DNA from: Lachnospiraceae bacterium
Lineage (GTDB): Bacteria > Bacillota > Clostridia > Lachnospirales > Lachnospiraceae
NCBI GenBank assembly: GCA_017634455.1
Contig: JAGBNK010000020.1
Span: 113,990 to 177,989 of the forward strand
Direction: 5' to 3'
DNA: 64,000 nucleotides
Below the pieces are notes generated by a model. It was not told where the DNA came from and searched no databases. It saw only the letters and a program-made list of their open reading frames with translations. How positions within the stretch are numbered: position 1 is the first letter of the stretch; the number at the start of each line of letters is the position of its first letter. Shown in pieces: positions 10,569 through 19,761 of this stretch. A program made the translations under genes and the position numbers.

Positions 10569-11327
10569 TTATTCTTCAAACATATCAGAGTTACTATCCT
10601 CTGTTTCATCTACAGAAGTATTTTCCTCATACTCATCAGTCTCGGCATTATCATTTACCGAATTATCCTTGGATGAATTATTAGCAGATTTTAAGCCGTC
10701 GAACCACTCATCTCCCTCTTCCAAATGACGATCCATCTCACGGGCAACTTCTTTGTGATACTTAGAAGTTCTGATTGCCACAAAAACCAGAGAAAGCAAT
10801 GACAAAACTCCAGTTGCAACAAGAGTTGAATACAAAGCTATAGGCCACTTGGACATAACCTTCCACAGATCAAGCAAAATCATAATGGATGCAAAGCATG
10901 CGCTCATGGAAAATATCAGACTCAAAACCCAGGTCTTTCCCTCCAGGTTTTTCAACTGCACTGTATTTTGCAGCATTACAACACCCATGGCGAGAACCAT
11001 AAGTCCCATATAATTTGGAATGGTTGCTGCAATTTCCTTGGAGCGAATAAGACTTACTGCTCCTAATATTACAAGCAGTACTCCAAAGGAGAATCCATAA
11101 TTGGTAGTCTGCTGAAATTCTCTACGAAGGAAATATCTGCTAATAAGCCAGATTCCCCACAGCAATAAGCAGCCCCCTGCTCCATAACAGAAATATACCA
11201 TCTTCACCTGCTGGCACATTATAAGCACCAAGCCTAGGAGAATCATAATAATAGATGTAAATATTATGGCAATATTTCCCACAATATTTGGATTTTCATT
11301 TGGTTTTACATATTTTTTATTTTTCAT
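10569..11327 (-). CDS. DUF308 (HdeD-like) membrane protein with acidic tail
   Basis: The 252-residue protein has about six transmembrane helices between residues 15 and 185, arranged as repeated helix pairs as in the DUF308/HdeD family. A strongly acidic, Ser/Asn-rich cytoplasmic tail follows (about 205-252: DSVNDNAETDEYEEN, ending DMFEE). The family has no settled function. Its start overlaps the end of the CPBP gene region (GGGGGTTGA then ATG), so translation is probably coupled. Confidence 0.7.
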   Translation of the reverse strand: MKNKKYVKPNENPNIVGNIAIIFTSIIMILLGLVLIMCQQVKMVYFCYGAGGCLLLWGIWLISRYFLRREFQQTTNYGFSFGVLLVILGAVSLIRSKEIAATIPNYMGLMVLAMGVVMLQNTVQLKNLEGKTWVLSLIFSMSACFASIMILLDLWKVMSKWPIALYSTLVATGVLSLLSLVFVAIRTSKYHKEVAREMDRHLEEGDEWFDGLKSANNSSKDNSVNDNAETDEYEENTSVDETEDSNSDMFEE

Positions 11328-11328
11328 T

Positions 11329-11988
11329 TCAACCCCCTATTATTGTAGCCAATACAACAGCCAAATTGGTCAAGCCGTGGGCCAAGATTGGCAGATGTAA
11401 TTTATCAGTCTTGCCATATAAATAACCCAGGGCAATTCCCATAATGGATGCATAGAGAAACTGCACCAGATTCATATGCATCATTCCGAAAATCAAAGCG
11501 GATATAATAACAGCCGGCCACATGCCCAGCCACATTTTCAGCTGACCACATATACAGCCTCGATATACCAGTTCCTCCAAAACAGGAACCAACATACAGT
11601 TAACTATTATTTTGCATATTACATTTCCACTATATAACACTTCATTGGCTTTTGCATAGGAATTTGACATTTGTAGGATTCCAAGTCTGGTAAATAATAT
11701 ATTTAACAGAATTCCAAGAACCACAATGGCGCCTATTCCAAGGATTTCCCATAGAAATGTATCCCTGTTATACAATTTATTATTTCTCACAATTGGCAAT
11801 CGAATATATATCAGATAAATGATTACAATTGTAACAACAGCCGATACCCCCAGCCAAAACAAAGGTGGCATAAGGCTTCCCCATATATTGCTTGTAAGCA
11901 TATATAAGAAATTATAAATGAGAAAATATGTCAAAAGTGGATATATCAGCTGAATAATTCTATTAAATATTATTCTGGATTTTGGCAT
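11329..11988 (-). CDS. CPBP family intramembrane metalloprotease
   Basis: The 219-residue polytopic protein carries the three conserved motifs of the CPBP (CAAX protease / bacteriocin-processing) family: EEnnnR at 138-143 (EELVYR), FnnnH ending at His171 (FGMMH), and HnnnN at 204-208 (HGLTN). These chelate the metal in Rce1-like proteases, so it looks active. CPBP proteins can confer immunity to self-made bacteriocins, but no bacteriocin gene is nearby. The ATG follows the folB-folK stop codon directly, and its GGAG site lies inside that gene. Confidence 0.85.
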   Translation of the reverse strand: MPKSRIIFNRIIQLIYPLLTYFLIYNFLYMLTSNIWGSLMPPLFWLGVSAVVTIVIIYLIYIRLPIVRNNKLYNRDTFLWEILGIGAIVVLGILLNILFTRLGILQMSNSYAKANEVLYSGNVICKIIVNCMLVPVLEELVYRGCICGQLKMWLGMWPAVIISALIFGMMHMNLVQFLYASIMGIALGYLYGKTDKLHLPILAHGLTNLAVVLATIIGG

Positions 11989-12828
11989 CTAACATTTCTC
12001 CTCTTTGTTGGTACTGTCAGCCAACTGATTATATAAATCTCTAATGGTTCTTCTTCTAACAGGATGTACCATTCCTGGCGCAATTAGGTTTAAAGGAGCC
12101 AGGACAAATCCACGATTACACATATCAATATGCGGAACCGTCAGCTCTCTGCTATCAATAACAGCATCTCCGTATAGCAAGATATCCAAATCCAGGGTTC
12201 TAGGTCCCCAATGAATCTCTCTGGTTCTGCCAGCTTCATTTTCAAGCTTATTGAGAAGCTCCAGCAGCTCCATTGGAGATAGAATTGTCTCAAATATAGC
12301 AGCCCCATTCACGAAATCCTCCTGATTGGTATAGCCGTAAGGACTGGTTTCAATATAGTCAGATACCACCAGATTTCTAATCTGAGGATACTCTAGAAGC
12401 TTCTCCATGGCCTGGTCTAAATAACCGCTCTTATCACCCATATTACTTCCAAGAGCAATGGCCACCTTGGTCCATTTCTTGTTAATACGGACGCCTACAT
12501 TTTCAAATTCAGCAGAAATTGGTGCATCTGGTTTCAACACTTCCAAAGTCAGATTATCTATTCCTGTAAATGTATAAATAAGCTCCAGAGCCAACTCATT
12601 TGCAGCCTTTTCTAGCAAGTCATAGGCATGTTCTTCAAAATATTTCTTGATAAATATGCACATGGTGCCATAATCAATTGTCTTGGATAAGTCATCGCTC
12701 TTCTGAGCTTCCTCAAAGGAAGTATCCGCCACAATATTTACAATAAAATTCTGTCCGTTAGCCTTTTCCTGTTCATATACTCCATGATGGCCAAAGACAT
12801 TAAGTCCATTAATTACTATCTGTCCCAT
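11989..12828 (-). CDS. folK: Bifunctional dihydroneopterin aldolase / HPPK (FolB-FolK fusion)
   Basis: Residues 1-118 are dihydroneopterin aldolase (GLNVFGHHGVYEQEK, then the Lys and Glu region near 95-108), which splits dihydroneopterin to 6-hydroxymethyl-dihydropterin. Residues 119-279 are HPPK (IALGSNMGDKSGYL, GPRTLDLDILLYGD, VPHIDMCNRGFVLAPL), which pyrophosphorylates that product. The FolB-FolK fusion is common in Clostridia. It sits 18 nt after folP and feeds it substrate. Confidence 0.95.
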   Translation of the reverse strand: MGQIVINGLNVFGHHGVYEQEKANGQNFIVNIVADTSFEEAQKSDDLSKTIDYGTMCIFIKKYFEEHAYDLLEKAANELALELIYTFTGIDNLTLEVLKPDAPISAEFENVGVRINKKWTKVAIALGSNMGDKSGYLDQAMEKLLEYPQIRNLVVSDYIETSPYGYTNQEDFVNGAAIFETILSPMELLELLNKLENEAGRTREIHWGPRTLDLDILLYGDAVIDSRELTVPHIDMCNRGFVLAPLNLIAPGMVHPVRRRTIRDLYNQLADSTNKEEKC

Positions 12829-12846
12829 TTCTTCAACTCTCTTTAA

Positions 12847-13626
12847 TTACTTTCTAGCCTGTAAAATAGCTTCAAACATTTGAATAAATCTATAATTCTC
12901 TCTCACATCGTGAACTCTTACATACTCACAGCCTCCAAGAACTGCTGCAGCTGTTGTAGCCAAAGTCCCCTCTAATCTCTCATCAACCGGCAAATCGCAT
13001 ATATAATTGATAACAGATTTTCGAGATGCTCCCAGCAGAACTGGAATATCAAGCTTTCTCATGTCATCTAAGTGAGCTAGAATTTCCACATTCTGATCCT
13101 GAGTCTTGGCAAATCCAATACCCGGGTCATATATTATTTTATTCCTATTTATGCCCTTTGACAAAGCATAATTAATATCCTCATTGAACATATCCATAAA
13201 GTCAGACATTGTCCAATCAGGATTTTGCTCAGGTCTGTTATGCATCATAATATATTCAGCCTGAGTATTTACTACAACTGATGCCATATCATCATCATAG
13301 CGCAATCCCCATATATCATTAATTATATCTGCTCCGGCTTTCACTGCTGCAGAAGCTACAGGAGCCTTATATGTATCAATAGAAATTGTAGTATCAAAAG
13401 AATCTCTGATTTTCTCAATTACAGGAACCACTCTGTCAATCTCTTCCTGAACAGATATTTTCTCATATCCAGGACGGGTAGATTCCCCACCTACATCAAT
13501 TATTGTAGCACCCTCGTGTATCATTTCCTCGCAATGCTTCAGCGCTTTGTCCACTGCATTGTATTTACCCCCATCAGAAAATGAATCTGGAGTCACATTT
13601 AATATGCCCATAATTTTTGTCTTCAT
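12847..13626 (-). CDS. folP: Dihydropteroate synthase
   Basis: FolP condenses 6-hydroxymethyl-dihydropterin pyrophosphate with p-aminobenzoate and is the sulfonamide target. The pterin-site motifs GILNVTPDSFSDGGKY and GGESTRPG, the IDTYKAPVA strand and the C-terminal RVHDV are intact. The ATG at 13626 gives 259 residues and has AAGGAGA 7 nt upstream. The longer reading from 13671 would overlap the HD gene and lacks a site. Confidence 0.96.
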   Translation of the reverse strand: MKTKIMGILNVTPDSFSDGGKYNAVDKALKHCEEMIHEGATIIDVGGESTRPGYEKISVQEEIDRVVPVIEKIRDSFDTTISIDTYKAPVASAAVKAGADIINDIWGLRYDDDMASVVVNTQAEYIMMHNRPEQNPDWTMSDFMDMFNEDINYALSKGINRNKIIYDPGIGFAKTQDQNVEILAHLDDMRKLDIPVLLGASRKSVINYICDLPVDERLEGTLATTAAAVLGGCEYVRVHDVRENYRFIQMFEAILQARK

Positions 13627-13663
13627 GTCTTTCTCTCCTTCTTGATGCATATATTTAGTATTA

Positions 13664-14173
13664 TTAATCAAAGTATTCTCTCATAATCCGCTGGCCCTGA
13701 GTCCATTTACAATCACTTGCTGCTTCACAGTGGAAACATTTTCTGGAGAAATGATCAGCAAAGGATATAATGTCATCTAGATTTTTCAACTCATGTCTAT
13801 TGTCAAAGCGCTCCTTGGCATCAAATCTATGTCTACTATGTCTGATACCTGACAGCACTTCCTCCATAACATTTACCGGAACATCTAGGTTCTCCATCAT
13901 ATTTTTGCCATATTCATAGGCTGCATCATGATGATTAACACCTTCATTGTACTCTCTTATGCGTCCCATATCATGTAGATACGCGCACAAATCAATTACA
14001 TCATCATCAATACCCAAATTATTTTCTCTATTAATGATTCTGGCAATACGACTTACTTCCTGAAAATGATTTAAGTCATGCCCGCAAAATACCCTGTTTG
14101 CCTCAAGAGCACACAGGGTATCTAAATCTTGTTTATATTTATTATCTTTTAATAAAATATCAATGTAAGCCAT
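13664..14173 (-). CDS. HD-domain phosphohydrolase in the folate operon
   Basis: The 169-residue protein shows an HD-type metal-binding pattern: His36 in the first helix (HDLNHFQEV), His67-Asp68 (YLHDMGR), downstream histidines (VNHHDAA, IRHSRHR) and a distal Asp in SFADHFSRK. A short Cys-rich tail (CFHCEAASDC) could bind metal. HD proteins hydrolyse nucleotide or cyclic phosphate esters. This one lies between folC and folP, 6 nt after folC and with little ribosome site of its own, so coupling is likely. A role in dephosphorylating the pterin triphosphate is a reasonable inference but not shown by sequence. Confidence 0.8.
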   Translation of the reverse strand: MAYIDILLKDNKYKQDLDTLCALEANRVFCGHDLNHFQEVSRIARIINRENNLGIDDDVIDLCAYLHDMGRIREYNEGVNHHDAAYEYGKNMMENLDVPVNVMEEVLSGIRHSRHRFDAKERFDNRHELKNLDDIISFADHFSRKCFHCEAASDCKWTQGQRIMREYFD

Positions 14174-14179
14174 ACTATC

Positions 14180-15436
14180 TTATTTTCCAACTACTTCAGC
14201 AAAATCTTTCAAATATGATAAGGAACCAAAGGCTAGAATTATATCATTTCCCTTGTTCAAAGCCTCTTCATAAGCCTCACTTATACTATCTGCTCCATAA
14301 GCTTCATAACCTAGAGACTTAATATCTTCTGCCAGGGACTTACAATTATAACCCCTGGCATTCTGAGGAGTGATTGTAATAATATCACTGGCCTTGGGAA
14401 GTAATATCTCAAGCATCTTCATTCTTTCCTTGTCACCAAGTATCCCTATTATATAAGTTATAGATTTATTTGTAAAATTTCTTTCAATAGTCTCAAGAAG
14501 TCTACAGGCAGCAGGATAATTATGAGCCCCATCCATATAAACCAGTGGCTCAGTGGAGATACATTCCATTCTGCCTGGCCATTTTGCCGTGGCTATTCCC
14601 TCATATACACAGGAATCAGGAATTACAATGCCCTGACCTTTCAATGCTTCCACCACTTCAAGTACAAGTATTGAATTATCTACCTGATAAGTTCCCATCA
14701 TATTCACGGACACCTGCTTATATTTCCCATAGTTATAAGAAATAGGTGTTAGTGATAGAATTTCTAATTTATCCTTTGTGGCAAATGTCAGATTGCTTCC
14801 AATTTCCTCAGCCTTCTGTCGAAGTACAGATTTCACTGACTCCTCCTGCCATATGGATACAGCCTGACAATCCTGTCTCATAATGCCAGCCTTCACAGAA
14901 GCAATCTCCTTCAGGGTATTACCTAAAAACTGCATGTGATCTCTACCGATAGAGGTAAATATACTGCACAGGCTGCTTTTCATAATATTTGTAGCATCCT
15001 CAGCGCCACCCATACCAACTTCAATGATGGCGAAATCCACCTGCTGTCTTGCAAAATATAAATAAGCCAAGGCAGTCTCCACCTCGAAAATTGTAGGATG
15101 GTTGGTCATATGCTGGCTGCATTGGGCAATTTTATTTACCAGAGTATAATAATCCTCCTGTGAAATGTTATTACCATTTATTCTATATCTCTCAAATTCG
15201 CTAAATACTGCCGGGGAAGTATATACTCCCACTTTGTAACCAGCCTTCATTAAAATGCTGGATAAGAAGCAGGTAACAGAACCCTTGCCATTGGTTCCAG
15301 CCACATGAATTATAGCTAAATCATCCTGTGGATTATGTAGTTTGTCCATTAACTCATATATAGTAGAAAGCCCCAGTATGCTTCCATATCCTGCGGCTTT
15401 CTCCATAAATGATTTTCCATCATCAATATATGACAT
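14180..15436 (-). CDS. folC: Folylpolyglutamate synthase / dihydrofolate synthase
   Basis: This Mur-ligase-fold enzyme (418 residues) adds glutamates to folates and, in bacteria, usually also makes dihydrofolate from dihydropteroate. It has a P-loop GTNGKGSV (47-54), the VEVGMGGAEDATN metal/ATP segment and MDGAHNYPA in the C-terminal lobe. The canonical family motif is GLGGRLDATN; here it reads GMGGAEDATN. Its ATG overlaps the stop codon of the topoisomerase A-subunit gene (TAATG), so the folate genes are translationally linked to the topoisomerase genes. Confidence 0.93.
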   Translation of the reverse strand: MSYIDDGKSFMEKAAGYGSILGLSTIYELMDKLHNPQDDLAIIHVAGTNGKGSVTCFLSSILMKAGYKVGVYTSPAVFSEFERYRINGNNISQEDYYTLVNKIAQCSQHMTNHPTIFEVETALAYLYFARQQVDFAIIEVGMGGAEDATNIMKSSLCSIFTSIGRDHMQFLGNTLKEIASVKAGIMRQDCQAVSIWQEESVKSVLRQKAEEIGSNLTFATKDKLEILSLTPISYNYGKYKQVSVNMMGTYQVDNSILVLEVVEALKGQGIVIPDSCVYEGIATAKWPGRMECISTEPLVYMDGAHNYPAACRLLETIERNFTNKSITYIIGILGDKERMKMLEILLPKASDIITITPQNARGYNCKSLAEDIKSLGYEAYGADSISEAYEEALNKGNDIILAFGSLSYLKDFAEVVGK

Positions 15437-17673
15437 TATTTCTTAACGCCCTTTGTATCTCTATTTCCAATATGTAATCTATTCAGTGCAATTGCCTTGC
15501 CCTTGACCTTCACATTTACATTGTCACCTGGAGCCAGGCAGTAAATATTTGTCAGCACATCCTTGGCATCAAGCTTGATACCTCTCACACCTGCAGCCCC
15601 CTTCTTCTTCTCAGGAATTGTAGATGCATCAATTCGCAGGAATACATTATTAGCACTTTGCATTACAATTGTCATGTCATCCTGCATCATGGCAACAGCC
15701 AATACAGAATCACCATCATTTAACTTGGTAGCGGCAGCAGTCTTTCTGGCAACATCGAATTCTGAACCATCAACCTGCTTTAACATACCCTTTGCTGTAC
15801 CGAATACCAGCTTCTTACCAATAATATTTGGTATAGCATCTATAAACAGATTTTCCTCTGAAGAGGCATCGAAATTACTATTGTTATCAAGCGGTTGACC
15901 CTTGTCTCTAAATTTACCAAATGGTAAATCAAGTACCTTGATAGTATGCAATGTTCCCTTGTCAGTAAACATAACAAGACGATCTACATTCTTGCAGAAG
16001 ATTACATGCTTACTCTCAGAGTCAGCAGTCTCCTTGTTTCTCTCATAAGTAGGCATATCTATAACTCTTGCATAATAGAATCTGTCAATAAGAACAGCCA
16101 CATCAATCTCCTCAATTGGCTTCTCTACAATAACAGCTTCTGCCACATTATCAATTACAGTCTTGCGCTCCTTAGCATATTCCTTCTTCACTGCTTTCAG
16201 CTCTTTGATAATAACCTTGGCCATAGAGCTTCTATGCTCCAAAATGTCAGTGTAGTTTTGAATATTGAGCATTGTCTCCTCGTAATCCTTGCGAAGAGCT
16301 TCAATCTCCAAGCCAATTAATCTATGCAATCTCATATTCAAAATTGCATCTGCCTGTCTTTCTGTGAAATGTAAACCAGCAGCGTCCTTTTTAGACTGCT
16401 CAGACTTAAACTTAATATCTTCTACATTACCATTTACCAGACAATCCTTGGCCTGCTTAATATTTTTTGAACCTCTGAGGATTTCAATAATCAAGTCAAT
16501 AACATCACATGCCTTGATTAATCCTTCTTGGATTTCCTTCTTGTCTCTCTCTTTGCGAAGCAGAGTTGTATATTTACGAGTAGCCAACTCATACTGGAAG
16601 TTTACATGGTGTCTGATAATCGGAACCAGGCCCAAAGTCTCAGGTCTGCCATCTGCAACAGCAAGCATATTTACGCCAAAGGTATCTTCCAATCTGGTCT
16701 TCTTGTATAAAATATTACATACAGCATCAGCATCAGCGCCCTTTTTCAAATCAATTACAATTCGAATTCCAGACTTAGATGACTGGTTGGAAATATCTAC
16801 AATATCATTTAACTTCTTCTGCTCAACCAGAGAATATACATCATTTAAGAACTTACCAATATTGGCACCAATCATGGTATAAGGAATCTCTGTGACAACA
16901 ATTCTCTCCTTGCCACCCTTTACCTTCTCGATTTCAACCTTACCACGAATCTTGATTTTACCCTGACCTGTAGAATAGATAGCCTTTAACTCGTCCTTGT
17001 TGGTTACAATTCCACCTGTGGGGAAATCAGGACCAGGTATATATTCCATCATCTGCTCTGTATTGATATCAGGATTCTTCATATAGGCAATTACGCCATC
17101 AATAACTTCACCTAAATTATGAGTAGGAATAGATGTTGTCATACCTACGGCAATACCCTCTGCACCATTAATAAGCAAATTAGGCACGCGAACTGGCAAT
17201 ACCTCTGGTTCCTTCTCTGTTTCATCGAAGTTAGGAACGAAGTCAACCACATCCAAATCCATATCACCGAGATATGTCTCCTGAGTGATTTTCTCGAGTC
17301 TGGCCTCCGTATAACGCATGGCAGCAGCTCCATCACCCTCGATAGAACCGAAGTTTCCATGACCATCTACAAGAGGCAGTCCCATCTTGAACTTCTGAGC
17401 CAAAACAACCAAGGCGCCATAGATAGAACTATCACCATGTGGATGATATTTACCCATTGTATCACCTACAATACGGGCAGACTTTCTATGAGGCTTGTCA
17501 TATTTAGTTCCCAGTTCATACATATCATACAAAGTACGACGCTGTACTGGCTTTAAACCATCTCTTACATCTGGAAGTGCACGGGACACGATTACACTCA
17601 TGGCGTAATCTATATAGTTTTTCTCCATAACCTCCGAATATTCGGTTTGAATAATTTGTTCTTCCACTTTCAT
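15436..17673 (-). CDS. parC: Type II topoisomerase subunit A (ParC/GyrA-like)
   Basis: This is the 745-residue DNA-cleaving subunit. The catalytic Tyr121 lies in AAAMRYTEARL, and the winged helix includes VGDTMGKYHPHGDSS. In the quinolone region Ser82 aligns with GyrA Ser83, while Gly86 occupies the usual Asp/Glu position. The C-terminal beta-pinwheel is short, and I find no QRRGGKG GyrA-box, which argues for decatenation (topoisomerase IV) rather than supercoiling. The upstream B subunit looks more GyrB-like, so the pair may be an intermediate clostridial type. A GGAG site precedes the ATG at 17673. Confidence 0.85.
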   Translation of the reverse strand: MKVEEQIIQTEYSEVMEKNYIDYAMSVIVSRALPDVRDGLKPVQRRTLYDMYELGTKYDKPHRKSARIVGDTMGKYHPHGDSSIYGALVVLAQKFKMGLPLVDGHGNFGSIEGDGAAAMRYTEARLEKITQETYLGDMDLDVVDFVPNFDETEKEPEVLPVRVPNLLINGAEGIAVGMTTSIPTHNLGEVIDGVIAYMKNPDINTEQMMEYIPGPDFPTGGIVTNKDELKAIYSTGQGKIKIRGKVEIEKVKGGKERIVVTEIPYTMIGANIGKFLNDVYSLVEQKKLNDIVDISNQSSKSGIRIVIDLKKGADADAVCNILYKKTRLEDTFGVNMLAVADGRPETLGLVPIIRHHVNFQYELATRKYTTLLRKERDKKEIQEGLIKACDVIDLIIEILRGSKNIKQAKDCLVNGNVEDIKFKSEQSKKDAAGLHFTERQADAILNMRLHRLIGLEIEALRKDYEETMLNIQNYTDILEHRSSMAKVIIKELKAVKKEYAKERKTVIDNVAEAVIVEKPIEEIDVAVLIDRFYYARVIDMPTYERNKETADSESKHVIFCKNVDRLVMFTDKGTLHTIKVLDLPFGKFRDKGQPLDNNSNFDASSEENLFIDAIPNIIGKKLVFGTAKGMLKQVDGSEFDVARKTAAATKLNDGDSVLAVAMMQDDMTIVMQSANNVFLRIDASTIPEKKKGAAGVRGIKLDAKDVLTNIYCLAPGDNVNVKVKGKAIALNRLHIGNRDTKGVKK

Positions 17674-17712
17674 TATCTATCTCCTGATAAGTTCATAATC
17701 TGTGTAAAATGT

Positions 17713-19638
17713 CTATACATCAAGTTCTGCATCAGATGCATGCTCATAGATGAATTCTCTTCTAGGTGGAACATCATTTCCCATAAGAAGAGCTGTAACA
17801 TCAGAAGCATTTCTTATATCATCAATCTGTACCTGTTTCAACATTCTACGCTCTGGATCAAGAGTTGTCTCCCACAACTGATCCTCATCCATCTCTCCTA
17901 AACCTTTGTATCTCTGAAGAGTGAAATTGCTTCCCTCATGTGTTCTACGATATTTCTCAAGAGCCGCATCATCATATAAATATTCCTCTTCTCCACGGCT
18001 AGGAATAACCTTATAAAGTGGAGGCATGGCAATATATACATGTCCTTCCAATATAAGCTCAGGCATAAATCTATAGAACAGAGTCAGCAACAATGTGGCG
18101 ATATGCGCACCATCCACATCCGCATCAGCCATGATAATAATCTTGTCATAGCGAAGCTTAGAAATATCAAAATCGTTTCCATAACCTTCCTGGAATCCGC
18201 ATCCAAAGGCATTAATCATGGTTTTAATTTCAGCATTTGCCAGAACCTTATCTATACTGGCCTTCTCTACATTTAAGATTTTACCTCTGATAGGTAAAAT
18301 GGCCTGGTACATTCTATTTCTTGCAGACTTAGCTGAACCACCCGCAGAATCTCCCTCCACAATAAAGATTTCGCACTTAGAAGCATCCTTGGATTCACAG
18401 TTTGCAAGCTTTCCATTCTGATCGAAAGAGAACTTCTGCTTTGTAAGAAGATTTGTCTTGGTTCTCTCCTCCTGCTTTCTAATCTTGGCAGCTCTCTCAG
18501 CACAGCTAATAACTGACTTTAATACCTCTAAATTTCTGTCAAAGAATAATGGCAGCTCTGTAGAAGTAATATTGGATACAGCCTTAGAAGCATCTGGATT
18601 ATCAAGCTTAGTCTTGGTCTGTCCTTCAAATCTAGGATCTGGATGTTTAATAGATACAACTGCAGTCATTCCATTTCTTACATCTGCACCTGTGAAATTC
18701 TGGTCCTTGTCCTTTAAGATTCCAAGCTCTCTGGCATAACCATTGATAATTGTGGTAAATGCTGTCTTGAAACCTGTAATATGAGTTCCACCTTCAGCAT
18801 TTCTAATATTGTTACAAAAGCCTGTAATATCCTCATGGAATTCATTCACATACTGGAATGCAATATCCACCTGTATTCCATCGCTCTCCCCGGAAAATGA
18901 TATAACATCATGGACAGCTTCCTCATTGCGGTTAATATACTCTACATAACCTGTAAGTCCAGCTGGCTCATGATATTCAATATGTTCCACTTCATCCTTG
19001 CGCTTATCCTCATAGATGATTGTAAGCTCTGGATTCAGATAAGCAGTCTCATGAAGACGGCTTTTCACCTCATCTTCCTTGAAATTAGTCTTCTCAAAAA
19101 TAGTTGGATCTGGCAGGAAGTTAATCTTGGTACCAGTCTTCTTGGTCTTGCCAATAGTTGGCAAATAACCCTTCACCAATTCCATTACCGGCTTACCCTG
19201 CTCAAATCTATCATGATGTATATAACCATCACGGGAAATCTGAATATCAAAATATGTAGACAGCGCATTTACCGCAGAAGAACCTACACCATGCAATCCA
19301 CCACTGGTCTTGTAAACCGAGTCATCGAACTTACCACCAGCATGAAGTGTTGTAAGAACCACACGCTCTGCAGGCATTCCTTTTGAATGCATATCTACTG
19401 GTATTCCACGACCATCATCCTCAACAGTACATGAACCATCCTTTTCCAAAGTTACATAAATAGTTTTACAAAAACCTGCTAAATGTTCATCGACTGAATT
19501 GTCTACTATCTCATATATTAAGTGGTTTAATCCTTTTCTAGACACACTACCAATATACATTCCCGGTCTTTTTCTGACGGCCTCTAAGCCCTCCAGTACA
19601 GCAATGCTATCAGCACCATATTCCTGTTTTTTAGCCAT
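17713..19638 (-). CDS. parE: Type II topoisomerase subunit B (ParE/GyrB-like ATPase)
   Basis: This is the 641-residue ATPase/Toprim subunit. The GHKL ATPase carries EIVDNSVDEH, DDGRGIPV and GGLHGVGSSAVNALS. The Toprim domain carries VEGDSAGGSA and MADADVDGAHI, and a C-terminal tail follows. The segment LPIRGKILNVEKA matches GyrB usage more than ParE, whereas its partner subunit lacks a GyrA-box. I use parE because of the partner and the position away from dnaA, and I cannot exclude a second gyrase. It starts the topoisomerase-folate transcription unit with a TAGGAGG site and has a leader hairpin at 19669-19692. Confidence 0.85.
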   Translation of the reverse strand: MAKKQEYGADSIAVLEGLEAVRKRPGMYIGSVSRKGLNHLIYEIVDNSVDEHLAGFCKTIYVTLEKDGSCTVEDDGRGIPVDMHSKGMPAERVVLTTLHAGGKFDDSVYKTSGGLHGVGSSAVNALSTYFDIQISRDGYIHHDRFEQGKPVMELVKGYLPTIGKTKKTGTKINFLPDPTIFEKTNFKEDEVKSRLHETAYLNPELTIIYEDKRKDEVEHIEYHEPAGLTGYVEYINRNEEAVHDVISFSGESDGIQVDIAFQYVNEFHEDITGFCNNIRNAEGGTHITGFKTAFTTIINGYARELGILKDKDQNFTGADVRNGMTAVVSIKHPDPRFEGQTKTKLDNPDASKAVSNITSTELPLFFDRNLEVLKSVISCAERAAKIRKQEERTKTNLLTKQKFSFDQNGKLANCESKDASKCEIFIVEGDSAGGSAKSARNRMYQAILPIRGKILNVEKASIDKVLANAEIKTMINAFGCGFQEGYGNDFDISKLRYDKIIIMADADVDGAHIATLLLTLFYRFMPELILEGHVYIAMPPLYKVIPSRGEEEYLYDDAALEKYRRTHEGSNFTLQRYKGLGEMDEDQLWETTLDPERRMLKQVQIDDIRNASDVTALLMGNDVPPRREFIYEHASDAELDV

Positions 19639-19668
19639 TTAATATTGCCTCCTAAGTTACCTAAAGAA

Positions 19669-19692
19669 TGCGCCAGCAAAAAATCTGACGCA
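19669..19692 (-). promoter_or_regulatory. Leader hairpin upstream of the topoisomerase B-subunit gene
   Basis: Arms at 19669-19676 and 19685-19692 pair over 8 bp with one mismatch and an A/T-only loop. The structure lies about 30 nt upstream of the start codon. A TATAAA-type -10 further upstream would place it in the 5' leader. Confidence 0.4.
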
Positions 19693-19761
19693 ATCTGATA
19701 GTTTATATATTTTGTTTAAAATATGCAAGTTTCAAAGATTAGTTTATAAAGCAATGGCATT

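Noticed and set aside
11329..11988. Bacteriocin immunity locus
   Set aside because: The CPBP gene has the right motifs, but no precursor peptide, exporter or processing gene is near.
16289..16882. 197-residue plus-strand open frame opposite the topoisomerase A-subunit gene
   Set aside because: It lies wholly within a well-supported gene on the other strand, has no ribosome site and shows no recognisable domain.
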